From assembly GCA_946410305.1 (NCBI GenBank), contig CAMJZV010000015.1, positions 17,391 to 81,390 of the forward strand: a stretch of DNA of 64,000 nucleotides, written 5' to 3'. Made by a program: the position numbers and the translations under genes. The notes beneath the pieces are model-generated. The model saw only the letters and a program-made list of their open reading frames with translations, was not told the origin of the DNA and did no database searches. Below are positions 1 through 7,957 of the stretch, in pieces (position 1 is the first letter of the stretch; the number at the start of each line of letters is the position of its first letter). The DNA is from an uncultured Prevotellaceae bacterium. GTDB lineage: Bacteria; Bacteroidota; Bacteroidia; Bacteroidales; Bacteroidaceae.

Positions 1-698
1 AAGCGACCATCGGTGGCGGTGAACTTCAACACGCAGTAGTTGGGATCGGTTACGCCCTCAGGGTAGTATTGCTCGTCGCCCTCGCGCCAATTCATCTCCT
101 TGCTCTTGGCATCTGTCAAGACTTCCATTGTGCCACGAAGCATCATACCCTTGAAACCCTTGGCATCGCAGAAATAGATGCTGGCCTTGGGATTGGCCTT
201 GTAGTGGACCACACGCAGCGAGAAGGTATTAGTGGTAAAATAGAACGTCGTGATGCCCTCACGCTTGCGTGGTGCCAGCATGGCCTTAGTGTAGGGATAT
301 CCCTCGTTGTCTACTGATGAGATATAGGCTATAGGCAACGAATCGGCCATCTGAGCTATAAGCTCTTTCACACCTGCCAAAGCGGGATTGACATTCACGA
401 CTTCATTGTCACTAACATTCAACGTTTTGCGCCAACGCTTCAACTGGGGGAAATATGTTTTCATCATACCGATATATTCCTCTTTGGTGATGGGTTTCTC
501 CAACCCCTCGTTTACTGCACCTACAAACTGCGCACAATGTTCAATCATCTCGTCCATCGTACAATCCTGCAAGAATTTTCCATCCTTGTAGCAGTACATG
601 CAGTAATCTTTGTTCTTACTACCGTCGGCATTGGTGCCGAGCACATCGTCAGTCAGTGGCATTCCACAACTCTGACAAAATTTCATCTCATTTTTCAT
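1..698 (-). CDS. Zinc-ribbon / pyridoxamine 5'-phosphate oxidase-like protein (3' end cut by window edge)
   Basis: An open frame runs from ATG at 698 off the left edge, giving about 232 visible residues. It opens with a four-cysteine zinc ribbon (Cys8, Cys11, Cys33, Cys36; first pair in CQSCGMP). After a helical linker comes a segment typical of general-stress FMN-binding split-barrel proteins, with alternating strands around 'YISSVDNEGYPYTKAM' and 'TNTFSLRVVHYKANPK'. The family binds FMN or a related flavin. The zinc ribbon fused in front is common in Bacteroidota, and no substrate can be named. A -7 box (731-738) and the shared operator-like motif (758-790) lie upstream, which places the gene in the proposed LytTR regulon. 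The C terminus is outside the window. Confidence 0.8.
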   Translation of the reverse strand, partial: MKNEMKFCQSCGMPLTDDVLGTNADGSKNKDYCMYCYKDGKFLQDCTMDEMIEHCAQFVGAVNEGLEKPITKEEYIGMMKTYFPQLKRWRKTLNVSDNEVVNVNPALAGVKELIAQMADSLPIAYISSVDNEGYPYTKAMLAPRKREGITTFYFTTNTFSLRVVHYKANPKASIYFCDAKGFKGMMLRGTMEVLTDAKSKEMNWREGDEQYYPEGVTDPNYCVLKFTATDGR

Positions 699-730
699 AT
701 TTCCAATTTTATTTTTATCGTTTCACGATG

Positions 731-790
731 CAAAGATACAGATAGTTGCGAATATTACCAAACATCTGGGATATTCTGTACCAATCTGTG
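731..790 (-). promoter_or_regulatory. Promoter with shared 33-bp upstream motif, copy A
   Basis: The -7 element TATCTTTG is read on the minus strand at 738-731. A 33-bp motif occupies 758-790, its edge exactly 27 bp from the start of the -7 box. In gene direction it carries two similar halves, GTCACAGA and TATCCCAGA, about 20 bp apart, followed by TGTTTGG. The same arrangement and spacing recur at 5615-5674, 6252-6311 and 10323-10382. Direct repeats two helical turns apart just upstream of the core promoter are the known architecture of LytTR activator sites. The link to the regulator at 6422 is inferred. Confidence 0.65.
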
Positions 791-875
791 ACGAATGGCG
801 ATAAATCAATGCAGCACGCGCCATCACGACGAATGCTGCATTTTAGTTTCATTCTAACTTGATATTAACAAAACC

Positions 876-1484
876 TTATTCTTCAAATTCCTTCAGTTCT
901 TCCAGTCCGCGTTCTATCTCCTGCATCTGCTGGGTGTGACGGCGACGCTGCCACAATCCGATAACAAAAGCTAGAGCAAAGGTGAGCAAGGTGAGACCTA
1001 CTACTACCCAAACGCGATTGCTGAATCCATAGTCTACAGCTGTATTGAAACCAAGCTCAGAGATGTAGAAACCTACAAAGCCCAGAGTTACACCTGTGAT
1101 AGTCCAGTAAGGGTCGTCGTGGCAAGCCTTCTTGTATTTCAATACCAAGCGGTTGAGTTCGCTTACGTTCTTGCCATCAACATCGAACTTAGACAGTAGC
1201 ATGAGTTTCCTTACAACAGGAATCAATCCGATGAACATCACTGCCTCAACAATCACAAACGATGTGGTAGAGATTGGGGTATGCATCCAGACGTATGGGA
1301 AAACAAAACCTATGATAACCAGGCTCACTACAAAGTTGTAGATGTTATGCCCCACGATGCCGTTGAAAGCCGACTTGGTTTTCTGAGATACCATCTCCTT
1401 AACCATACGCATATTCACTATTTCTGTTTCTGCCAGACGCTTATCAAGAGCGTTCCAACTGGTCTTCAAATCGTCAAGTTCCAT
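876..1484 (-). CDS. Four-helix membrane protein following an ECF sigma gene
   Basis: A 202-residue protein with an acidic cytoplasmic-type N terminus (about 1-40), four predicted membrane helices (about 46-67, 74-93, 127-146 and 157-178) and a charged C-terminal tail (RRRHTQQMQEIERGLEELKE). It begins 11 bp after the stop of the sigma factor gene, so the two are almost certainly co-transcribed. In Bacteroidota, small membrane proteins directly behind ECF sigma genes often act as anti-sigma factors or sensors. I see no zinc-binding anti-sigma motif, so that role is inference from context. No specific family is recognised. Confidence 0.75.
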   Translation of the reverse strand: MELDDLKTSWNALDKRLAETEIVNMRMVKEMVSQKTKSAFNGIVGHNIYNFVVSLVIIGFVFPYVWMHTPISTTSFVIVEAVMFIGLIPVVRKLMLLSKFDVDGKNVSELNRLVLKYKKACHDDPYWTITGVTLGFVGFYISELGFNTAVDYGFSNRVWVVVGLTLLTFALAFVIGLWQRRRHTQQMQEIERGLEELKEFEE

Positions 1485-1495
1485 AATCTTACAAT

Positions 1496-1987
1496 TTAAC
1501 TGTTAGACATTTGCTTTAATTTTTCTCTAATACGATTGAGTTTAACGGCTACATTAGCCTTAGAGATGCCGAGTATATCGGCCATTTCCTGATAGCTACG
1601 CTCTTCAAGCCAGAGGAGGATCAGCGCGCGTTCCAATTTCCCCAGTTGGTTGATGAGGTTGTAGAGATACTTGAGCCTTGCTTCTGTCTCCTCGTCGGTC
1701 TCCAGACTGCCTGCTATCTGAGCCGTCATAGGTACGGTCTGTGGGCGAGTGTTGGAGTGACGCAAGAACGAGATGCAGGTGTTCATGGCGATGCGATACA
1801 CCCAAGTGTTAAGAGAACTGTCGCCACGATAGCGAGGGAAGTTCTTCCACAGGTTTAGCACCGTTTCCTGAAACAGGTCGTTCAGGTCGTCTTGATCATT
1901 GGCATACATGTAACACACCTTGTAGATGGTACGTTTCTGCTCCTCGATCATGCTCAGGAATTCTTTCTCTAATTCTTTTGTTTCCAT
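1496..1987 (-). CDS. RNA polymerase ECF-type sigma factor
   Basis: A 163-residue sigma-70 family protein of typical ECF length. Region 2 spans about residues 20-75 (YKVCYMYANDQDDLNDLFQE, then the LNTWVYRIAMN segment). Region 4 spans about 110-160, with a helix-turn-helix around YQEMADILGISKANVAVKLN. It directs RNA polymerase to alternative promoters. It lies 69 bp downstream of a beta-barrel gene and 11 bp upstream of a 4-TM protein, so an envelope-signal circuit is likely. The barrel lacks an obvious sigma-signalling N-terminal domain, and no FecR-type anti-sigma is present. Confidence 0.9.
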   Translation of the reverse strand: METKELEKEFLSMIEEQKRTIYKVCYMYANDQDDLNDLFQETVLNLWKNFPRYRGDSSLNTWVYRIAMNTCISFLRHSNTRPQTVPMTAQIAGSLETDEETEARLKYLYNLINQLGKLERALILLWLEERSYQEMADILGISKANVAVKLNRIREKLKQMSNS

Positions 1988-2056
1988 CGTTTTAACTCTT
2001 TCGTTTGACCTATTAGTCGCAGAAAAAGTGAAATAATTACAGATTATCTAATTTTT

Positions 2057-4192
2057 TTACGAGCCCATACGAGCCTGAACATCCTTACCAGCGCCAGTGC
2101 CTTTGTACTTGCTACGAGTGGCATTGAGGCGATAGATGACTGAAAACATCAGCTTGTGGGTTGAGAAACGGTTGTTCTGTTGAATCTGGTTGTAGCCACA
2201 ATCAGAGAACTCGTTCATACGATTGCGCTGGAAGCAGTCGAGCACAGCAGCACGCAGGGTGAGCGAGTTATCCTTGAGCAGACTCTTCTGTACCACCAGG
2301 CCCAGACGCAGATTGTAGGTATCGTTATAAAATACGTACGAACAACCGCTTGAGCGATACATCAGGTTCACATCGAAACGCCAACCATGCTTCAGCGTAA
2401 ATGTGTTATAGGCATTAAACGTATAATGTGGTTTGTCGTAATAAACACGATAAACGCCCTTGGGGCCCTCAACATCAAGATAGAGGTCCTGCTTCTCGAT
2501 ACCAGCAGTGGCATTGAGAGACCAGATGCCCACACGAGGCGTTACAGCCAGATAGGCACTAAGCGTGTTGATGGGCTTGTCGAGATTGATATGCTTGCAG
2601 AGCATGGCATCTGTCTCAGTAAGGAAGTTCCATTGCGTAATGGGATTTGTCAGATGCTCGTACGAGGCTGTCAGCGTGAGCCACTTATACGATATGTTCA
2701 GCGTCAGATCGCGCACTCGCTCGTTGAGCAGGTGGGAGTTTCCGGCCTGATACATATAGCGGCTGATATAGGTCACGGCATCGTTCATAGCGAAGAAACT
2801 GGGACGATAGGTCTTCATACTATAAGACAAGGCCGTCTGTACCTTACCCAAAGCTACAGAATACGATGCCGTAGGGAACCACTCGTCCATCGAGCGATGC
2901 AGCCTTTCGTCTTTATTGATGGCATCATCATAATCCAGGAGTGTATGCTCGTATCGCAGACCCACAGAGGCATTACCATACTTCTTAAAGTCACAGCTAT
3001 ACTCTGCAAAGGCAGCGATATTGTTCTCTGTGATATCTGCATCGGTATTGGCTATCAGGGCCTTGTCAATCCAATAGGTATTGTTACGATTCACGAAGGT
3101 CATCTCAGTACCAGCCTCCAGCTCGCCCTTCCAAACGGGGTACGACAGCACCAGCTTCGTGGCATTGAGACGGCTCCTGGTGCCCGATTTACTCAGTACA
3201 AAATCATCCTGCACCTTGCTCCGCTCCACGTTCTCGCGGTCGGTATCCGTTCCATTCCTCATGAAATCGAAGTTGAAGTCGATACCCAGTTTGCCAACCT
3301 TACCATTATAATAGGTGTTGGTGAGCCATCCCAGCGGCTTCGTCTCCTTGCTGGTCTGGTGGGAGTAGAGGTGGTCGATAAGGGCATTATTCTCGAACAC
3401 GTCCTCGTCGTAAATTACCTGATTCTTGCCGTTCATTTGGTGCGTCAGATCGGCACGCACACCCACCGAGTGATTGTCCGACAACTGCCAGTTCACACCA
3501 AACGTATAGGTCAGGTTATCATGCTTCCACGTCATCGTGTAAGGACCATACTGACGAAAAACCTTATCCGTCGTGGTGATATCCTCGATGGTACTGTACT
3601 GACGATAGTCCTGATGATAGTAATACACAGAGCTAAACACATCAACGCCGTTCTTGCGATAGTTAGCACCTACTTTTGCCTGCGGACGGTCGAAATCGTA
3701 ACGCAAGTCGTGCTCATCGGACAGCGTGAGGTCGAGACTGAGGCCGTCACCCTGCTGACGGACAGTACGGATGCGCACCACGGCCCGCACCGTCGCGTCA
3801 TACTGCGCACCGGGATTGTTGATCACCTCTACATCGCGGATTTCCTCGCTGCGCAGACGCTTCAGTTCGCTATTGTCGCGCATCAGTCGACCGTTGATAT
3901 AGATAAGCGGTGAGCCCTTTCCCAACACCTCGGGTGTCTCGTCCGTCCCCGTCATGCCAGGCACTTTTACCAGCATCTCGCCCAATGTGCCAGCATCTGA
4001 TAGCGGAGTTCCCTGAATGCGGGTTATCATAGCATTGCCCTTCAGACGGGTATTAGGGAGGTTGCCCTTCACGACAACCTCCTGCAACTCCTGCATCATG
4101 CTTACAGATTTTAAGCTATCTTGTTGCTCCTGTCCACTCGCTGATATAAACGCAAGGGCGATAGTCGTAGCCAAAACAATTCTTTTCATCAC
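2057..4192 (-). CDS. Outer-membrane beta-barrel protein, TonB-dependent-receptor-like
   Basis: 711 residues with a signal peptide (about 1-20, ending ISASGQ). A plug-like region starts at about residue 35 (ELQEVVVKGN) and includes 'GMTGTDETPEVLGKGSPLIY' and 'YINGRLMRDN'. A long C-terminal region of alternating aromatic strands follows, typical of the PF14905-type outer membrane barrel family. The N-terminal carboxypeptidase-regulatory-like domain common in this group is absent, so the plug begins soon after the signal. Two methionines open the frame; either 4192 or 4189 could be the start. It lies 55 bp behind the transglutaminase gene and 69 bp ahead of the sigma factor, as part of one run. 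The transported ligand is unknown. Confidence 0.85.
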   Translation of the reverse strand: MMKRIVLATTIALAFISASGQEQQDSLKSVSMMQELQEVVVKGNLPNTRLKGNAMITRIQGTPLSDAGTLGEMLVKVPGMTGTDETPEVLGKGSPLIYINGRLMRDNSELKRLRSEEIRDVEVINNPGAQYDATVRAVVRIRTVRQQGDGLSLDLTLSDEHDLRYDFDRPQAKVGANYRKNGVDVFSSVYYYHQDYRQYSTIEDITTTDKVFRQYGPYTMTWKHDNLTYTFGVNWQLSDNHSVGVRADLTHQMNGKNQVIYDEDVFENNALIDHLYSHQTSKETKPLGWLTNTYYNGKVGKLGIDFNFDFMRNGTDTDRENVERSKVQDDFVLSKSGTRSRLNATKLVLSYPVWKGELEAGTEMTFVNRNNTYWIDKALIANTDADITENNIAAFAEYSCDFKKYGNASVGLRYEHTLLDYDDAINKDERLHRSMDEWFPTASYSVALGKVQTALSYSMKTYRPSFFAMNDAVTYISRYMYQAGNSHLLNERVRDLTLNISYKWLTLTASYEHLTNPITQWNFLTETDAMLCKHINLDKPINTLSAYLAVTPRVGIWSLNATAGIEKQDLYLDVEGPKGVYRVYYDKPHYTFNAYNTFTLKHGWRFDVNLMYRSSGCSYVFYNDTYNLRLGLVVQKSLLKDNSLTLRAAVLDCFQRNRMNEFSDCGYNQIQQNNRFSTHKLMFSVIYRLNATRSKYKGTGAGKDVQARMGS

Positions 4193-4247
4193 TATGAATT
4201 ATATATAATACTCTCCTTCTATCTTCTTGGTAGCCTTCCTTCGTTAT

Positions 4248-5579
4248 TTACATTTCGGGCTTTGCCCAGAAGAAATCGGGGTCGGTGGTCGTGTCGCACT
4301 TCCAGTTGTTGTTGACGAATCCTACGGGAATCAGGCGAATATCCTCTTCTGCGGGATTGGGGCGATAGTCGCTCTCTGGGTTGAACCGACTGTATTTCTT
4401 GCAGACAAAGTAGTAGAGATTCTTCGCCATGTAATAATCCAGATAATACTCCTTGTTCTGCTTGCTCTCATGATTCCAGTTGGCAGTCTCGCAGAGCACC
4501 AACGGTTGGCCGTTGACAAGTCGCTCGCGCACCTCGGAAATACTCAGCATCGTGCCGTTCTCGTCCATCACCCAAGCATCCATCGTGGGATCGATATAAA
4601 GCCACTTCTGCAGTTGGCTCGACCATACCGTATTGATGACGTGGCACTCATAATCCAATGAATCGGCAGGCATGCAGGTGACATAACGCGCAGGGATGCC
4701 CATCGAGAGATACATCTCGCAAAGAGAGATAGCCAGTTGTCGACAGTTGATACCTCTGCCTGTAGTCTTACAATAGTTATATAGGTCGATGGCATCCATC
4801 TCGGCAAAGGCGCGATTACCGCCGTCGTGGCGCATGTTGTCGTGGGCAAAGTGCAGCAGGTTGATTATTTTCGACAGTTCGTCACCCTGACCAGCCACTG
4901 AGTCGAGCTTAAAGTATTCGCGGACCACGCTCAGGCACTTCGAATCCTTTGACTCATAACTAAACGGCTTATCCCCTTTTATAGCATCCTTGGCGTAGGG
5001 AGCCGACTTCTTGAGCACGCTCAGAGGTTGACGATCCTTAACCATAGCCAGCAGAGCCTGATATTTCTTGTCCTTACGGAGCGAAGCGAGGTCGTTGTCG
5101 TTGAGCATGTTGTCGTAACGCTTATAGCCGCTATCCACCGATTTTCCGAGTGCCTCCAAAGCCTGTTTCTTCTGTTTTGTCATGGCATAGCAGCAGGCCA
5201 TATCATACAGATAGTCGGCCTTTGCGGCTTTAATCATCTCTGGTGACAATTCTGTTCTTTGGCAGATCGTTGTGGTGTCGAGAATGTTGATCAGCATTGT
5301 CAACGGAGTGATTGCTTCTTTGTATTTTCCGTCCTTGATATAGTTTTTATAGGTGGTATCATGCATAGCCATCATCACCTGAAACTCCATCATGCGCTTT
5401 TGTTGAACTACGTTCGACCTCTGTCGCGACTCGGCAGAGCTGATGTTAGCATCGCTCTGCTTTCGCTGCTCCATTGGTTGACCTTCGGCCGGCTTCTGTT
5501 GAGCCTTGGCGTTCATCACAAGTGCCAGCATCATAGTCAGCACCACCAGAATTCTCTTATCAATAACTTGATTCTTCAT
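4248..5579 (-). CDS. Secreted transglutaminase-like domain protein
   Basis: 443 residues when started at 5579, which places a clear signal peptide (MKNQVIDKRILVVLTMMLAL, then VMNAKAQQ) at the N terminus. A start at 5612 would add 11 polar residues ahead of it. A helical region (about 45-190) precedes a transglutaminase/protease-like core with the expected triad: Cys279 in GINCRQLA, His in YECHVINTV and Asp in YIDPTMDAW. Such domains act as cysteine peptidases or protein cross-linkers in the periplasm. Promoter copy B lies just upstream, and the barrel, sigma and 4-TM genes follow on the same strand. The substrate is unknown. Confidence 0.85.
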   Translation of the reverse strand: MKNQVIDKRILVVLTMMLALVMNAKAQQKPAEGQPMEQRKQSDANISSAESRQRSNVVQQKRMMEFQVMMAMHDTTYKNYIKDGKYKEAITPLTMLINILDTTTICQRTELSPEMIKAAKADYLYDMACCYAMTKQKKQALEALGKSVDSGYKRYDNMLNDNDLASLRKDKKYQALLAMVKDRQPLSVLKKSAPYAKDAIKGDKPFSYESKDSKCLSVVREYFKLDSVAGQGDELSKIINLLHFAHDNMRHDGGNRAFAEMDAIDLYNYCKTTGRGINCRQLAISLCEMYLSMGIPARYVTCMPADSLDYECHVINTVWSSQLQKWLYIDPTMDAWVMDENGTMLSISEVRERLVNGQPLVLCETANWNHESKQNKEYYLDYYMAKNLYYFVCKKYSRFNPESDYRPNPAEEDIRLIPVGFVNNNWKCDTTTDPDFFWAKPEM

Positions 5580-5614
5580 ACCTATTTGTTTTTTTATTTT
5601 ATCATTTGACATTG

Positions 5615-5674
5615 CAAAATTACGAAGAGTTGCGAATTATACCAAATATTTGGGATATTCACCTTCAATTCTTG
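5615..5674 (-). promoter_or_regulatory. Promoter with shared 33-bp upstream motif, copy B
   Basis: The -7 element TAATTTTG is read at 5622-5615, with the motif at 5642-5674, again 27 bp from the -7 box. The promoter-proximal half is well conserved (GAATATCCCAAATATTTGG); the distal half is weaker (TATCAAGAA). It overlaps the last codons of the upstream LiaF-like gene. It should drive the transglutaminase, barrel, sigma and 4-TM run. Confidence 0.55.
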
Positions 5675-6216
5675 ATATCTACACCACCAATAAAATTGTC
5701 GGCTATGATGTGTAGGCAATGTGCATCCTTTTCTGCTGTTCTTGAAGCATGGTTGCCGACACCGCCAATAAAACTACGGCTCTTGACGACAACGTTCACA
5801 GTCTGAGGTACAATAAGTTCCACACCTCCACAGAAGGTATGAATCTCTATCTCCTCATCCTCTGTAATAGTGGCATTTCGCAGATCCATACGGATACCGC
5901 CACAAAAAGCGTCGAGACGTGCACCTTGGAAAGGCTCGCCACGATAGATGTACTCGTCACCGCCGTAATGTACGCTGCAACAGATGCGCTTGCCGTCTTC
6001 ACCAATAGGCAGAGGACGCTGGAGCCACTGGTCTGGGTCGCGGCGATAACTGTTGACAATCATTAATGCTCCTACGTAGATAAGTGCTGCTGGAGCAATA
6101 TAAGTCGTCCAGGGCTGGCGCCACAGCCAGTCGTTCTCAATGATTCCCCACATGTTGGCCAGCTTCCAAGCACCAGCCACAATCAACACTATTCCAATAA
6201 TCGTTCTTGGTTTCAT
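5665..6216 (-). CDS. LiaF-like membrane protein (cell-wall-stress type C-terminal domain)
   Basis: 183 residues from the start at 6216 (MKPRTIIGIVLIVAGAWKL); the longer frame to 6270 would run back across the promoter. Two membrane helices (about 5-25 and 38-55) are followed by a soluble beta-rich domain with repeated F-x-GG-V turns (DAFCGGIRMDL, HTFCGGVELIV, SFIGGVGNHA, NFIGGVDIKN). This matches the LiaF/DUF5668 group, membrane proteins associated in Firmicutes with cell-envelope stress signalling. It is divergent from the lytTR gene at 6422 and carries promoter copy C, consistent with control by that regulator. Confidence 0.8.
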   Translation of the reverse strand: MKPRTIIGIVLIVAGAWKLANMWGIIENDWLWRQPWTTYIAPAALIYVGALMIVNSYRRDPDQWLQRPLPIGEDGKRICCSVHYGGDEYIYRGEPFQGARLDAFCGGIRMDLRNATITEDEEIEIHTFCGGVELIVPQTVNVVVKSRSFIGGVGNHASRTAEKDAHCLHIIADNFIGGVDIKN

Positions 6217-6251
6217 AACTATAACTTTTTTATGTTCAACGTTTCTGGGTG

Positions 6252-6311
6252 CAAAATTAAGACGTATCATCTAACCCTCCAAATATCTGGGATATTCTGC
6301 ATAGGTTTGTG
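6252..6311 (-). promoter_or_regulatory. Promoter with shared 33-bp upstream motif, copy C
   Basis: The -7 element TAATTTTG is read at 6259-6252, with the motif at 6279-6311, the same 27-bp spacing. The halves TATCACAAA and TATCCCAGA are the clearest direct repeat of the four copies. It lies in the divergent region between the LiaF-like gene and lytTR, where an autoregulatory site would be expected. Confidence 0.65.
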
Positions 6312-6405
6312 ATAAACGGGCAATGAAATGGGATGAAATGAGCATAAAGTGACGAGCGGAAGCACTTTTTCCCCTCTTCACAATCCACTTTTCATTTCTT
6401 TTTCG

Positions 6406-6413
6406 TACCTTTG
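6406..6413 (+). promoter_or_regulatory. -7 promoter element of lytTR, apparently giving a leaderless mRNA
   Basis: TACCTTTG ends only 8 nt before the ATG at 6422. With the usual Bacteroidota distance from the -7 box to the start of transcription, the message would begin at or within a few bases of the start codon. Confidence 0.6.
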
Positions 6414-6421
6414 CCAGCTGT

Positions 6422-7315
6422 ATGAACAAAGATCATAAAGAAACCATCAACATTCGTGTCATCAGTTGCGCCTTTATCGTGCTGGCACTGGCTATCTTCA
6501 AGCCCTTCGGACTCGAAGTGTGGCAATGGCAGGCCTATGTTCATTTGTTGGCGATATTTGCATTGGGACTGTTCAGTTGTTTCCTGACGGAAGTAATTCT
6601 GCGATACATTGTCCACATGCCGCGCTCCTACGATCGCGGTGTCAGCTATATCATCAGCCGCAATCTCCGCTTCCAATGCATTAATACGCCGTTGGTGGCC
6701 CTGTTCATTTGTCTCTATCGTCACTACGCGATGAGCAGTCTGGTAGAGGGCAATAAGTTGTCTTTAAGCAATTATCTGGAGACGTTAGTGATTATTGCCT
6801 TCCTCTCCTTTGCTATCGGTCTCTACTGGCGCTTCAAGTTCCGTAGCCGCTATCTGTCTGCAGTGCTGGAGGAAACCAAGCTGCTGAACGAACAACTGAA
6901 GAAATTGCAGGATTCAAACGCAGGAGTCCCACAACAAACTGAGGACGACACTTCAGCAGGTGATACTGATCAGGATTCAAAGATAACACTCGAAGGTAAC
7001 ACCAACGAACATGTAACCCTCGAGATTTCAGACCTATTATATATAGAAGCAGTTGGTAACTATGTAAAGGTTTGCAAACTACAAGAAAATGAAGCGCATA
7101 CCAATATGCTCCGCGCCACGATGAAACAGATGGAAGATGCACTTGAGGCTTATCCTATGATAGTACGTTGTCATCGTGCTTTTATGGTCAATCTCGCTCA
7201 GGTGGAACAAATCTCCTCCAATTCCCATGCCATGCAGCTCGTGATGCGTCATAGTCACGATACCATTCCCGTTTCGCGCAGCAATGTCAACAAACTGAAG
7301 GAACTACTGGGATAG
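6422..7315 (+). CDS. Membrane-anchored LytTR-family transcriptional regulator
   Basis: 297 residues. Four hydrophobic helices fill residues 1-140 (for example VISCAFIVLALAIF, LLAIFALGLFSCFL, TPLVALFICLY and ETLVIIAFLSFAIG). A coiled-coil linker follows (EETKLLNEQLKKLQ). The C-terminal LytTR DNA-binding domain covers about 195-297, with 'LLYIEAVGNYVKV' and 'IVRCHRAFMVNL' typical of the fold. Unlike classical LytTR response regulators it has no receiver, so the membrane part probably senses the signal directly. It is the only plus-strand gene among minus-strand neighbours, four of whose promoters share a LytTR-like direct repeat. It is the best candidate regulator of those genes. Confidence 0.88.
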   Translation: MNKDHKETINIRVISCAFIVLALAIFKPFGLEVWQWQAYVHLLAIFALGLFSCFLTEVILRYIVHMPRSYDRGVSYIISRNLRFQCINTPLVALFICLYRHYAMSSLVEGNKLSLSNYLETLVIIAFLSFAIGLYWRFKFRSRYLSAVLEETKLLNEQLKKLQDSNAGVPQQTEDDTSAGDTDQDSKITLEGNTNEHVTLEISDLLYIEAVGNYVKVCKLQENEAHTNMLRATMKQMEDALEAYPMIVRCHRAFMVNLAQVEQISSNSHAMQLVMRHSHDTIPVSRSNVNKLKELLG

Positions 7316-7318
7316 GTT

Positions 7319-7852
7319 TCATATTGAAGTGCCTAATTGATAGGCATCCTCTAAAAAACTTGTTCCCATGATGTCATCCTTGTCTTTGACTCCTCTGGCA
7401 AGTACCTTACCAGCATCCTCAATACTGAAGAACTTCAAGCAGAGGTTGTATTCCGTCAGAATGGCATCAAACAATTCTGGCAGCGTGGCGGCACCAACGA
7501 GTAACAATGCCATCCTCTTGATGTGGAAAGTATCGCGGATGGGATTATGGAACCGGTCGATGACTGCTTTTAACTGAGCGCTTATGCTATAGAAGTAGAC
7601 AGGCGAGGCAATGACGAGCATATCTGCCTGGTTCATCTTTTCATAGATGAGGGCCATGTCATCCTTCTGGGCACAAGAGTTGCCTTCGCTCACAAAGCAA
7701 GCGTTACAACCCAAACACGGATTCACCTTGACGTCGCGCACAGATACTATCTCCACATGATGGTGCGCTGATGCTCCTTTGGCGAAAGCTTCAGCCAACA
7801 GTTCTGTATTGCCACCCTTACGAGGGCTTCCGGATATAATCAGTATGTTCAT
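7319..7852 (-). CDS. Flavodoxin-family NAD(P)H-dependent oxidoreductase
   Basis: 177 residues. The N terminus MNILIISGSPRKGGNT is the FMN-phosphate-binding loop of the NADPH-dependent FMN reductase / iron-sulfur flavoprotein group. The segment 'CLGCNACFVSEGNSC' carries closely spaced cysteines of the kind that bind an iron-sulfur cluster in some members. 'VIASPVYFYSISAQLKAVID' is the second flavin-contacting loop. It likely carries out electron transfer or reduction of small quinone- or azo-like compounds. It lies 105 bp downstream of the lipoprotein hydrolase on the same strand. Confidence 0.85.
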   Translation of the reverse strand: MNILIISGSPRKGGNTELLAEAFAKGASAHHHVEIVSVRDVKVNPCLGCNACFVSEGNSCAQKDDMALIYEKMNQADMLVIASPVYFYSISAQLKAVIDRFHNPIRDTFHIKRMALLLVGAATLPELFDAILTEYNLCLKFFSIEDAGKVLARGVKDKDDIMGTSFLEDAYQLGTSI

Positions 7853-7957
7853 CGTTATTCAGACAACGGTAATACCTATCATTTTCGTTACTCCTTCGAT
7901 GTTGTTCCAGCAAGAGTGCGGAATGCGGCCTTCAACAAGGAAGGCTTCATTCACACC

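Noticed and set aside
1132..1341. Short plus-strand frames opposite the 4-TM and sigma genes
   Set aside because: They are shadows of well-supported minus-strand genes.
2387..3913. 508-codon plus-strand frame antisense to the beta-barrel gene
   Set aside because: Its translation lacks domain structure, the minus-strand frame has a signal peptide and barrel pattern, and no promoter precedes the plus frame.
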